A DNA stretch of 64,000 bases from Bacillus sp. EB600. Its GTDB lineage: Bacteria; Bacillota; Bacilli; Bacillales; Cytobacillaceae. Below the pieces are notes generated by a model, which made no database searches, was not told the DNA's origin, and was given only the letters and a program-made list of their open reading frames with translations. This document shows, in pieces, positions 8,148 through 16,056 of the stretch. The position numbers and the translations under genes are program-made. The stretch's first letter is position 1, and every line of letters begins with the position of its first letter. The stretch covers positions 124,001 to 188,000 of the forward strand of contig NZ_JAEVLT010000007.1 of the NCBI RefSeq assembly GCF_024494385.1. The letters are read 5' to 3'.

Positions 8148-9011
8148 TTGAGATCAGAAATTATGTCTTTATCAAAGGGAATCGATACAAATTCATTTCC
8201 TTACCAATTATTCCAAAAAGCAAAGCAATTTGGAATTTGGAATCCAAGTGACATTGATTTTTCAAAGGATAGAGAAGATTGGAAAAACCTCACTCCTGAA
8301 CAAAAACATAGTATAAAGCTTCGCGTTTCAAGATTTATTGTCGGGGAAGAATCAGTCACAATGGATATCCTCCCAATGATTATGACAGTGGCTAAAAAAG
8401 GATGGCTGGAAGAAGAGTTATTTTTAACCTCCTTTATTTTTGAAGAAGCCAAGCATGTTGAGTTTTTTAATATTTTCTTAAAGGAAATTGGTGAAACTGG
8501 TGATCTTTCGTTTTCAAATGGGGATCACAAGAATATTTGGTTTAACATTCTGCCAAGTACTATGAACCGTCTGTTAGTTGATCCATCACCACAAAATATT
8601 GCTGAGGCAGCAGCCATGTATAATCTTTTCCTTGAAGGGGTTCAAGCCGAAACCTCCTATTATATGATGTATGAGGGTGCCAGGAAAATGAATATTATGC
8701 CTGGATTAATGGAAGGGATTGATCATTTAAAGCATGATGAATCGCGCCACATCTCGTTTGGGATCTATATTTTACAACGACTGATTAAAGAGGATCCATC
8801 ATTATTCGAATTTGTTGAAAATAAAGTTCGAAATGAATGGTGGCCATATGCAGAAGGAGCATGGAGCTCGAATGCACTCGATGGCAGTGCTACAGATGGT
8901 TTCGGGATGAAAATCTCCGATATTTTGGAATATGCAAGAAAACAAATGAATGTCCGATTAAATATATTGAAAAAAGCGACAGAAACAGAACTTTTAAATA
9001 TGACAAAGTAA
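8148..9011 (+). CDS. R2-like ligand-binding oxidase, copy 2 (R2lox-2)
   Basis: This 287-aa R2lox paralog is closer to copy 1 than copy 3 is. The ligands E67, E100, H103, E163, E198 and H201 and the crosslink pair V70/Y158 are all conserved, so it should be active. The start is TTG at 8148, 8 nt after AAAGGGAG, giving the same N-terminal length as the other copies. Variation against copy 1 is concentrated around residues 104-135 and 145-185, near helices that could shape the ligand pocket (inference). It is followed by element B and R2lox-3. Confidence 0.92.
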   Translation: MRSEIMSLSKGIDTNSFPYQLFQKAKQFGIWNPSDIDFSKDREDWKNLTPEQKHSIKLRVSRFIVGEESVTMDILPMIMTVAKKGWLEEELFLTSFIFEEAKHVEFFNIFLKEIGETGDLSFSNGDHKNIWFNILPSTMNRLLVDPSPQNIAEAAAMYNLFLEGVQAETSYYMMYEGARKMNIMPGLMEGIDHLKHDESRHISFGIYILQRLIKEDPSLFEFVENKVRNEWWPYAEGAWSSNALDGSATDGFGMKISDILEYARKQMNVRLNILKKATETELLNMTK

Positions 9012-9080
9012 TTTCCATCAAATAATTAGAACAGTGAACTTAATCTTATGAAAAGACTGATATTCTAATATAGTCTCCAG

Positions 9081-9090
9081 TAGTCGACTA
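9081..9090. promoter_or_regulatory. TAGTCGACTA palindrome, possible third operator of the set
   Basis: This perfect 10-bp palindrome in the gap before R2lox-3 shares the GTCGAC core with the operators at 408-437 and 3256-3276. It is short, so the call is weak. Confidence 0.35.
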
Positions 9091-9173
9091 TTGACATTAA
9101 TAATTGAGAGAAATTTATGTTAATAATGAGGAGTTTTTTAACGAAATTCAGAATTTTCTGTCAATTTGTCTTA

Positions 9174-9274
9174 TTAGAAGCGAAAGAGAAATTGCTTGGA
9201 CATAGTTAAATTATTACCCTCCAAATAAATAATTTTAGATGTGATATTGCTCTTTCTCTTATTCGTTACTATAT
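9174..9274 (+). promoter_or_regulatory. Conserved ~100-nt leader element B, candidate structured RNA
   Basis: This is the partner of element A (4277-4380). The outer stem is kept: AGCGAA (9180-9185) pairs with TTCGTT (9263-9268) including a G-U pair. After a 2-nt bulge AGAGAAA (9186-9192) pairs with TTTCTCT (9254-9260). The block at 9210-9231 is identical to 4316-4337. R2lox-3 begins 33 nt downstream, so the element would lie in its 5' leader. Confidence 0.5.
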
Positions 9275-9306
9275 AAAAAAACAATGGGAAAGAAGGAATG
9301 TAACTT

Positions 9307-10173
9307 ATGAATACTGAAAAAATTGTGACTTTAACAAGAGGAATTAACGAAAATTCTTTTACGTATCAATTGTTCCAAAAGGCCAAAAAATTTGGGATCT
9401 GGAATCCTAGCGACATCGATTTTACTCAGGATAAAGAAGATTGGAAAAAACTTACTCCTGAGCAGCAAGAAACTTTAAGGATACGACTTTCAAAGTTTCT
9501 TGTTGGTGAAGAATCGGTAACACATGAAATTATTCCAATGATTGTAGCCGTCGGAAAAAAAGGTTGGATAGAAGATGAAATCTTTTTGACCTCTTTCTTA
9601 TGGGAAGAAGCAAAACACGTAGAACTTTTTACTATCGTATTAAAAGAGCTTGGGGAGAAAGGGAATATCGCATATTCAAGTGAAGAACATTTAGACTTGT
9701 GGTTAAATGTGCTGCCAAATATTATGAATAAATTGTACGACAAACCAACCAATAAAGAAATAGCCGAAGCTTCAGCACTTTATAATATGTTTCAAGAAGG
9801 CGTCCAGGCCGAAACTGCCTACTTCTTAATGTACGAAGGCGTAAATCGTCTTGGGTTGATGCCTGGTTTAATGCAAGGTATTGAGAATCTTAAGAGAGAT
9901 GAAGCAAGACATATTTCCTTCGGAACTTATCTTCTGCAGAAATTAATTCGTGAGGAACCGGAAATATACCAATTTGTGGAAGACAAAATGAATGAATGGT
10001 GGCCAATTGCCGAGAAGTTAATGTTTAATAATAACGTGAATAGTACCGCAGAGGATGCATTTGGAATTAAAATAAGTGAAGTTTACGAATTTGCGAGAAA
10101 ACAATTTGATGTCAGAATTGAAATGTTAAGGAGAGCAGTAGATTCAGATAATGGTCAATTTGTTATAAAATAA
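9307..10173 (+). CDS. R2-like ligand-binding oxidase, copy 3 (R2lox-3)
   Basis: This 288-aa R2lox is the most diverged of the three. All cofactor residues are present: E68, E101, H104, E164, E199 and H202, with V71/Y159 for the ether crosslink. Motifs are GEESVTHEI, WEEAKHVE, FQEGVQAE and RDEARHISFG. Differences from copies 1 and 2 include WEE for FEE and THE for TMD next to metal ligands. The ATG start has GAAGGA 9 nt upstream. The fused scar of a second ALDH/ADH pair follows after about 80 nt, so this copy once headed an oxidase-ALDH-ADH operon like copy 1. Confidence 0.92.
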   Translation: MNTEKIVTLTRGINENSFTYQLFQKAKKFGIWNPSDIDFTQDKEDWKKLTPEQQETLRIRLSKFLVGEESVTHEIIPMIVAVGKKGWIEDEIFLTSFLWEEAKHVELFTIVLKELGEKGNIAYSSEEHLDLWLNVLPNIMNKLYDKPTNKEIAEASALYNMFQEGVQAETAYFLMYEGVNRLGLMPGLMQGIENLKRDEARHISFGTYLLQKLIREEPEIYQFVEDKMNEWWPIAEKLMFNNNVNSTAEDAFGIKISEVYEFARKQFDVRIEMLRRAVDSDNGQFVIK

Positions 10174-10253
10174 ACAGACTTGCTTTTCATAGGGGATGTT
10201 TCTAATACCAGTTTTGAGATAACCTATTAGTCATCCCCTTCCTAATAAACAAT

Positions 10254-10508
10254 AATGTAGAATTTCTTCCAACAGTTGGTTCGAATCATAACGAGGTATG
10301 GAGAGAACCGATTGGTGTAGTTACAGCTATCACTCAGTAATTCCTTGTAGAACTTGGATTGCCTAATACATTTGCGGATTTCAACATTGATAGTTTAGAA
10401 GGTTTTGTTGAAGCAGTTCATAATGACCCAACCGCTCGTTATAAAATTCCAACAGAAGTAATAGTAAAGGTTGCCCATAAAGTTTCTGGATTAACGGTTA
10501 ACGCTTAA
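10254..10508 (+). pseudogene. ALDH::Fe-ADH fusion scar from a collapsed duplicate
   Basis: The first ~80 bp match the aldehyde dehydrogenase around 4925-5005 (shared AGGTATGGAGAGAACCGATT). From about 10337 the sequence matches the 3' end of the alcohol dehydrogenase at 7095-7269, down to the same GTTAACGCTTAA end. No start or full domain is left. A second ALDH/ADH pair stood here, and an internal deletion of roughly 2.1 kb (judged from the intact pair) joined the middle of one gene to the end of the other. Confidence 0.85.
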
Positions 10509-10528
10509 ATTAATCAATTTATATTTCC

Positions 10529-10575
10529 ACCACTCTCTCCTATATCTATGGGGGTGGTTTCCATCTATTATTTTA
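10529..10575 (+). terminator. Relic terminator after the ALDH/ADH scar
   Basis: ACCACTCTC (10529-10537) can pair with GGGGGTGGT (10550-10558) using two G-U pairs, followed by a T-rich stretch. It is the duplicate of the terminator at 7284-7326. Confidence 0.5.
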
Positions 10576-10821
10576 AATTTTCAATCGTTCCGAAAACTAT
10601 CCGATCTCCCTCCGAAGAATTTTGAAGCTATTCTGCATCACCTTGTTGAACAAATCCATATGGTTCAAACCATTCCTCGATAATATGTGTAAAAGTAAGG
10701 GGAAATACACAAATAAATCCTGGTTATTGATTTCTGCCCTGATTAAAAAGCCTATTACTTATGGCGGGTAGGGCTGATTAAGCAATTGGGTAGCAAGAAT
10801 GGATCTTAAAGAGCTATAAAA
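10576..10821. other. Gene-free stretch
   Basis: I see no intact gene here. Read on the minus strand, 10610-10690 gives a short protein-like string (HIIEEWFEPYGFVQQG) that may be the end of a lost acetyltransferase-like gene, but it is too short to support a call. Confidence 0.3.
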
Positions 10822-10863
10822 AAGGAGAGATATGGATGAACATGATCATCTTTATCTCTCCTT
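10822..10863 (-). terminator. Terminator of the stomatin-like gene
   Basis: AAGGAGAGATA (10822-10832) and TATCTCTCCTT (10853-10863) form a perfect 11-bp stem. On the minus strand it runs into TTTTTATAG, so it should end transcription from the 10885-11649 gene. Confidence 0.75.
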
Positions 10864-10884
10864 ATTATTTACTCTAAATTTCAA

Positions 10885-11649
10885 TTACCCTTTATCTTTT
10901 GCAAATAAACTGGCTAGTCCAGAGGTGGCATCATAGGGAAACAAAATCGTACTGTTTTTTTCTGCAGCAATCTCTGTCATTGTTTGCAGCATGCGTAATT
11001 GCATTGCCGCCGGCTGTTTGCTAATCACTTCGGCCGCTTCGGCTAGCTTTTCAGCAGCTTCAAATTCCCCTTTTGAGGCAATAACCTTTGCAACCCTTTC
11101 ACGTTCAGCTTCAGCCTCTTTAGCCATTGCACGGCGAAGACCTTCGGGGAGGTCCATTGAACGAATTTCGACCCCAGTAACTTTAATTCCCCATGGTTCT
11201 GTTGCTTGGTCAAGCTCTTTGCGCAACAAATCATCTAATTTTTTTTGCTCGGTGAGCATTTCCGACATGGTGTGAGCACCCAAGTTGGAACGAAGGATGG
11301 TTTGAGCTAAGGTCTGAGTGGCTTTACGATAATTCTCAACATCAAGAAGGGCTTTTTGGGCATTAACGACTTGATAATATACGACTGCATTTAAGGTTAC
11401 AGGAACACTGTCTTTTGTAATAATATCTTGATTTTCAACATTTTCTACTCTAACACGCATATCAATTTTTTGGACACTTTCGACAATTGGGATAACAAAA
11501 TGAATGCCAGGTTCAAGCGAACGAGTATAACGGCCTAAGCGAAGCACAACTGCCTGCTGATACTGCTGAACAATTCGAATCGTGCTGAAAAAAATAACAA
11601 GTAATAAAAAGATTAAAATAATAATTGGTACAAACGAAGGCACTGTCAT
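10885..11649 (-). CDS. SPFH/Band 7 domain protein (slipin/stomatin-like)
   Basis: This 254-aa protein has one N-terminal membrane helix (about residues 7-25) followed by an SPFH domain starting VQQYQQAVVLRLGRYTRS. PGIHFVIP, GIKVTGVEIRSMDLPEGLRRA and a long alpha-helical region (KEAEAERERVAKVIASKGEF) complete the stomatin/slipin signature. Such proteins oligomerise on the cytoplasmic face of the membrane and organise microdomains or regulate proteases. The usual NfeD partner gene is not adjacent. AAGGAGATGG precedes the ATG. It is transcribed against its neighbours and is probably monocistronic. Confidence 0.88.
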   Translation of the reverse strand: MTVPSFVPIIILIFLLLVIFFSTIRIVQQYQQAVVLRLGRYTRSLEPGIHFVIPIVESVQKIDMRVRVENVENQDIITKDSVPVTLNAVVYYQVVNAQKALLDVENYRKATQTLAQTILRSNLGAHTMSEMLTEQKKLDDLLRKELDQATEPWGIKVTGVEIRSMDLPEGLRRAMAKEAEAERERVAKVIASKGEFEAAEKLAEAAEVISKQPAAMQLRMLQTMTEIAAEKNSTILFPYDATSGLASLFAKDKG

Positions 11650-12019
11650 AAAGAGCCATCTCCTTAGAAAATATAAGATTTCTTGATATGCTACTGTCTC
11701 TAGTTTAGCAGATTTAAAGCATAAAAAGTTAACTTTAGGTTATTCGACCACGAAAAAAGAAGAACATTTAGCAGCAGAATGTAGCATCTGGAAATGGCTA
11801 GGAGTGGTCCTTTAGTCGATTTTCATTTGAACTTGTTCAACTGACAGACTCTAAACCTATAATGAGGGAATCTCAAAACGGGATTGGAATCATGCCTGAA
11901 GGTGCAGCATACAATTCAAAATATGTCCTGAATTTTCAACCAAATAGGAGGAAAGTGTTTCCTACTAGGAAGCTGGAATAAAAATAAGGATTCAATCATA
12001 TAAAAGGAGGACGCATTAA
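11650..12019. other. 370-bp divergent intergenic region
   Basis: This region separates the stomatin-like gene (minus) from the pyrimidine cluster (plus) and should hold both promoters. I see no open frame of note. TTTCCTACTAGGAAG near 11958 is a small inverted repeat close to the carbamoylase start. Confidence 0.3.
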
Positions 12020-13243
12020 ATGGAACAGCAAAAAATGATAATTGATGGTAATCGATTAAAGGAAACGCTTGAAAAATTTGCTGATTTTGGACGAACCGAG
12101 AACAATGGAGTGACTCGCTTGTCGTTATCGGAAGAGGATCGTTTAGCCAGAGATTATTTTTGTTCATGCTGTGAAGAATTAGGGATGTTTGTAGAGATTG
12201 ATGATATGGGAACGATTTATGCTACTTTGGAAGGCCTTGAAACCAAGCAGCCCATTGTCATTGGTTCACATTTGGATACAGTCAAAAAAGGCGGACGGTT
12301 TGATGGGGTGTTAGGAGTCGTAGCGGGGTTAGAAGTGGCGCGTACTTTAGTAGAAAATAACATAAAACCACGCATCCCGCTCATGATTGTTAATTTTACA
12401 AATGAAGAGGGTGCTAGATTTGAACCTTCCATGATGGCATCAGGAGTTTTGTCAGGTAAGTTCAGTAAAGCGACAATGCTTAAGAAGACAGATGGTAATG
12501 GAATCACGTTTGAGGAGGCGCTACATTCGATTGGATATGCAGGTAAAGAAGAGTCAAGATTAAAAGAAGCTACAGCCCTCTTAGAATTACATATTGAACA
12601 AGGACCTATTCTTGAACGAGAATCTTTATCCATCGGCGTTGTGGAATGTGTCCTTGGAATGGTTTGTTATGAGATTGAAGTGATTGGAGAGTCTGACCAT
12701 GCTGGAACAACTCCAATGGATATGAGAAAAGATGCTCTCTTTGCTGCAACTAACATCATCTCGGAAGCACGTACAAAACTAAGCGCTCTTGATTCGGAAT
12801 TAGTTTTCACGATGGGAAGAATGAATGTGCTGCCTAATGTTCACACTGTTATTCCAAATAAAGTCGTCTTTTCATTGGAAGCAAGGCATAAGGACCCAGC
12901 TGTCATTAGGCAAGTGGAGGATATTATTCAAGGACTTACTGTAATCCCGTCAAATGAAGGCTGCACAATTAAAACAACGAAGTTATGGGATCGCTCCACA
13001 GTTTGGTTTAACCCACAAATATGCACCCTGCTAGAAAATTCTACAAAAACATTAGGCTATTCGTATAAAAGAATGGTCAGCGGGGCCGGTCATGACGCTC
13101 AATTCATAGCCAGTTATGTACCCACTGCAATGATTTTTGTTCCTAGTATAAAGGGAAAGAGCCATTGTGAAGAGGAGCTTACTACCTGGGAAGATTGTGA
13201 GAAGGGGGTAAATGTACTACTCGAAACAGTTTTAGTCATGTAA
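12020..13243 (+). CDS. N-carbamoyl-beta-alanine amidohydrolase (M20 hydantoinase/carbamoylase family)
   Basis: This 407-aa di-zinc M20-family amidase is the third step of reductive pyrimidine breakdown, N-carbamoyl-beta-alanine to beta-alanine, CO2 and ammonia. Metal-site residues are visible: H84 and D86 in GSHLDTV, D95 in GRFDGVLGV, E129/E130 in NEEGARFEP, H191 in LHIEQGP, and the C-terminal GAGHDAQ histidine. AAAGGAGG precedes ATG. Allantoate and L-carbamoyl amino acid amidohydrolases share these motifs. Its place as first gene of the preT-preA-hydA cluster supports the beta-ureidopropionase assignment. Confidence 0.82.
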   Translation: MEQQKMIIDGNRLKETLEKFADFGRTENNGVTRLSLSEEDRLARDYFCSCCEELGMFVEIDDMGTIYATLEGLETKQPIVIGSHLDTVKKGGRFDGVLGVVAGLEVARTLVENNIKPRIPLMIVNFTNEEGARFEPSMMASGVLSGKFSKATMLKKTDGNGITFEEALHSIGYAGKEESRLKEATALLELHIEQGPILERESLSIGVVECVLGMVCYEIEVIGESDHAGTTPMDMRKDALFAATNIISEARTKLSALDSELVFTMGRMNVLPNVHTVIPNKVVFSLEARHKDPAVIRQVEDIIQGLTVIPSNEGCTIKTTKLWDRSTVWFNPQICTLLENSTKTLGYSYKRMVSGAGHDAQFIASYVPTAMIFVPSIKGKSHCEEELTTWEDCEKGVNVLLETVLVM

Positions 13244-13309
13244 CCGATTTGCAATAGAATTACCGTAAAATAACCAAAAAATTTTTTTCTCTTCCTGGAA
13301 GGGGGTATC

Positions 13310-14686
13310 GTGTTGAAGCCTACAAATCAGTCAAGAATTTCATATGAGGATTTGAGTCTGAATTTTCAGGAAAATAGTCTAGGATTAACAAAGGCAAAAG
13401 CACTGGAGGAGGCCAATCGTTGTTTATATTGTTACGATGCGCCCTGTATCAAAGCATGTCCAACGGGGATCGATATACCTGCTTTTATTAAGAAAATCGC
13501 CTCAGGTAATGTAAAAGGATCTGCCAAAACAATTTTGACAGCTAATCCAATTGGAGCAAGCTGTGCTCGTGTCTGTCCGACTGAGGAATTATGTGAAGGA
13601 GCGTGTGTGCTCAATCATTCGACAAAGCCGATTATGATTGGAAATCTTCAGCGATATGCAACCGACTGGGCGATCAAGAATGAGCAGGGCTTATTCGAAC
13701 CTGGGAAGAAAAATGGGAAAGCTGTTGCGATTGTCGGCGGGGGCCCATCAGGGTTGTCTGCTGCTAGAGAACTGGCGCGATTGGGCTATAGTGCCACCAT
13801 TTTTGAAGCAGAGGAAAAGGCTGGAGGGTTAAATACATTTGGAATTGTTCCATTCCGGCTTCCTCAAGAAATTTCAGACTGGGAAGTGAAGCAGATTGAA
13901 AAATTGGGTGTTGAAATTCGCACCCATTCGAGAGTGGGCAAGGATAAATCAGTAGATGAATTGCTGAAGGAATATGACTCTATTATTCTTGCTATCGGTA
14001 TGTCGAAGGTAACCGATTTAGGGATAAACGGGGAGAATTTAGAGGGAGTATACGACGCGATTGAATTTGTGCGGGAAACGAAAACAAAACCGATATCGAA
14101 TCATCTCCTTGGAAAAACAGTAGCCGTTATCGGGGCAGGGAATACAGCAATTGATGCGGCGACAAGTTCCGTACGCTTAGGTGCCCAAAATGTTAAAATT
14201 CTCTACCGACGAACTATCGAAGAAATGACAGCCTACGAGTTTGAATATGAATTCGCTAAGCAGGATGGGGTGGAGTTCAGATTTCTGACAGGTCCCATAC
14301 GGATCATCGGAGATGAACAAGGCAGTGTAAAGGGACTTGAATGCACCAAAATGAAATTAGGTGACCCAGGAGAAGATGGCCGCCGCCGTCCTGTTCCAAT
14401 GGAAGCGTCCGAATTTACACTTGAAGTGGATGCAGTCATAAAAGCAAATGGCCAATCAAGATACATCGACCTCATCGAACAATTTAAGCTAGAACACGAT
14501 GGCGGGACCGCAAAAATTGATCCAAACACGTATCAAACATCAAATAAAAAAGTGTTTGCCTGCGGAGATGTCATTTTTGGAAAAGGGCAAGGAGAAGCAA
14601 TGGTTGTATCCGCTGTACAGCAAGGGAAAGAGACAGCATACGCCATCCACCGACTATTGTCTCCATCTGTTGTTGAGTCGGTATAG
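13310..14686 (+). CDS. preT: NAD-dependent dihydropyrimidine dehydrogenase, subunit PreT
   Basis: This 458-aa glutamate-synthase-small-subunit-like flavoprotein passes electrons from NAD(P)H to PreA for reduction of uracil and thymine. The N-terminal cysteine motifs CLYCYDAPCIKACPTGIDIP and GASCARVCPTEELCEGAC bind Fe-S clusters. The FAD site is GGGPSGLSAARELARLG near 144-160 and the NAD(P) site is GAGNTAIDAATSSVRLG near 275. The start is GTG 13310 behind GGAAGGGGG; TTG 13313 is an alternative. The stop lies 45 nt before preA, so the two are co-expressed. It is somewhat longer than the E. coli subunit. Confidence 0.9.
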   Translation: MLKPTNQSRISYEDLSLNFQENSLGLTKAKALEEANRCLYCYDAPCIKACPTGIDIPAFIKKIASGNVKGSAKTILTANPIGASCARVCPTEELCEGACVLNHSTKPIMIGNLQRYATDWAIKNEQGLFEPGKKNGKAVAIVGGGPSGLSAARELARLGYSATIFEAEEKAGGLNTFGIVPFRLPQEISDWEVKQIEKLGVEIRTHSRVGKDKSVDELLKEYDSIILAIGMSKVTDLGINGENLEGVYDAIEFVRETKTKPISNHLLGKTVAVIGAGNTAIDAATSSVRLGAQNVKILYRRTIEEMTAYEFEYEFAKQDGVEFRFLTGPIRIIGDEQGSVKGLECTKMKLGDPGEDGRRRPVPMEASEFTLEVDAVIKANGQSRYIDLIEQFKLEHDGGTAKIDPNTYQTSNKKVFACGDVIFGKGQGEAMVVSAVQQGKETAYAIHRLLSPSVVESV

Positions 14687-14731
14687 GCAGGAATGAAAGA
14701 ATCAGTGAAATGGAAAAAGGGAGGCAGGACC

Positions 14732-16018
14732 ATGGCAGATCTACGGATTAATTTAGCAGGAATTCAATCACCAAACCCTTTTTGGTTATCCTCTGCTCCT
14801 CCAACAAATTCAGGGTATCAAGTCCAGCGTGCTTTCGAAGCAGGGTGGGGAGGAGCTGTTTGGAAAACGTTAGGTGACCCAATCGTAAATACCTCATCCC
14901 GATTTGCAGCAGTTAGCTTTAACGGCCAAAGAGTAGCGGGATTTAACAATATCGAATTAATAACGGATCGTCCCCTGGATGTGAATTTGAAGGAGATTTA
15001 TGAAACAAAAAAACGGTTCCCCCATCATGCGATCATTGCTTCATTGATGGTTGAGCCAAAACAGGCAAAATGGCACGAGATTGTCAAAAAGGTAGAAGAC
15101 GTAGGTGTAGACGGCCTTGAACTTAACTTTGGCTGTCCACATGGAATGGCAGAAAGAGGTATGGGATCTGCCTCAGGTCAAGTTCCAGTACTTGTAGAAA
15201 AACAAACGTATTGGGTAAAGGAGGTAGCGAAAACACCGGTCATTGTAAAGCTAACTCCTAATATAACAGATATTACCTCTACGGCAGAGGCAGCTGAAAA
15301 GGGCGGGGCTGATGCCATCAGTTTGATTAATACAATTAATAGTCTAGCAGGGGTAGACCTTGATACGTGGAATACGATTCCACATGTAGCAGGGAAAGGT
15401 GCTCACGGAGGTTACTGTGGTCCAGCTGTAAAACCAATTGCTTTACATATGGTGGGAGAGTGTGCGAGAAATCCTAAAATTACGATCCCGATCTCAGGAA
15501 TTGGCGGAATCTCATACTGGCAAGATGCAGTGGAGTTCCTGTTGATGGGTGCAACGGGTGTTCAGGTCTGCACAGCAGTTATGCACCATGGTTTTAGAAT
15601 TGTCGAAGATTTGATCGAGGGTATAACGAACTATTTAGATGAAAAAGGGCTAACTTCAGTAATGGAACTAGTTGGAAAGATTGTTCCAAAGTATTCCGAT
15701 TGGGGCAATCTTGATCTAAACTACAACATCGTGGCGAGAATTAACAATGATATTTGTATTCATTGCAACAAATGCCATATTGCTTGTGAAGACACAGCAC
15801 ATCAGTGCATCGACCGATTAAAAGATGAAAGTGGAAAAAGTATCCTCAAGGTTAGAGAAGAGGATTGTGTTGGCTGTAATTTATGCTCCATTGTCTGCCC
15901 AGTTGACGGAGCGATTGACATGGTCGAAGTACCAAGTGAACTTCCGCCGATGACATGGAATGAACGCCAGGCAGCACTTGAAGCCTTAGCTGGTGCGGCT
16001 GAAACGTCGAATAAATAA
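14732..16018 (+). CDS. preA: NAD-dependent dihydropyrimidine dehydrogenase, subunit PreA
   Basis: This 428-aa protein has an FMN-binding TIM barrel like dihydroorotate dehydrogenase (residues ~5-320) and two C-terminal 4Fe-4S motifs, CIHCNKCHIAC and CVGCNLCSIVCP. With PreT it reduces uracil or thymine to the 5,6-dihydro form. MADLRINLAGIQSPNPFW is the family N-terminus, so ATG 14732 (8 nt after GGGAGG) is preferred over the frame's first ATG at 14693. The active-site loop reads GCPHGMAERGMGSASGQVP. By eye the residue matching the loop cysteine of mammalian DPD is serine here. Confidence 0.9.
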   Translation: MADLRINLAGIQSPNPFWLSSAPPTNSGYQVQRAFEAGWGGAVWKTLGDPIVNTSSRFAAVSFNGQRVAGFNNIELITDRPLDVNLKEIYETKKRFPHHAIIASLMVEPKQAKWHEIVKKVEDVGVDGLELNFGCPHGMAERGMGSASGQVPVLVEKQTYWVKEVAKTPVIVKLTPNITDITSTAEAAEKGGADAISLINTINSLAGVDLDTWNTIPHVAGKGAHGGYCGPAVKPIALHMVGECARNPKITIPISGIGGISYWQDAVEFLLMGATGVQVCTAVMHHGFRIVEDLIEGITNYLDEKGLTSVMELVGKIVPKYSDWGNLDLNYNIVARINNDICIHCNKCHIACEDTAHQCIDRLKDESGKSILKVREEDCVGCNLCSIVCPVDGAIDMVEVPSELPPMTWNERQAALEALAGAAETSNK

Positions 16019-16056
16019 AAATTTAACTATATATCCAAAACAGGAGGAGGAACTAG

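Noticed and set aside
3346..10173. Annotation of the three ferritin-like genes as ribonucleotide reductase R2 subunits
   Set aside because: They have glutamate as first ligand, the V/Y crosslink pair and ~290-aa length of R2lox, and no R1 gene is nearby.
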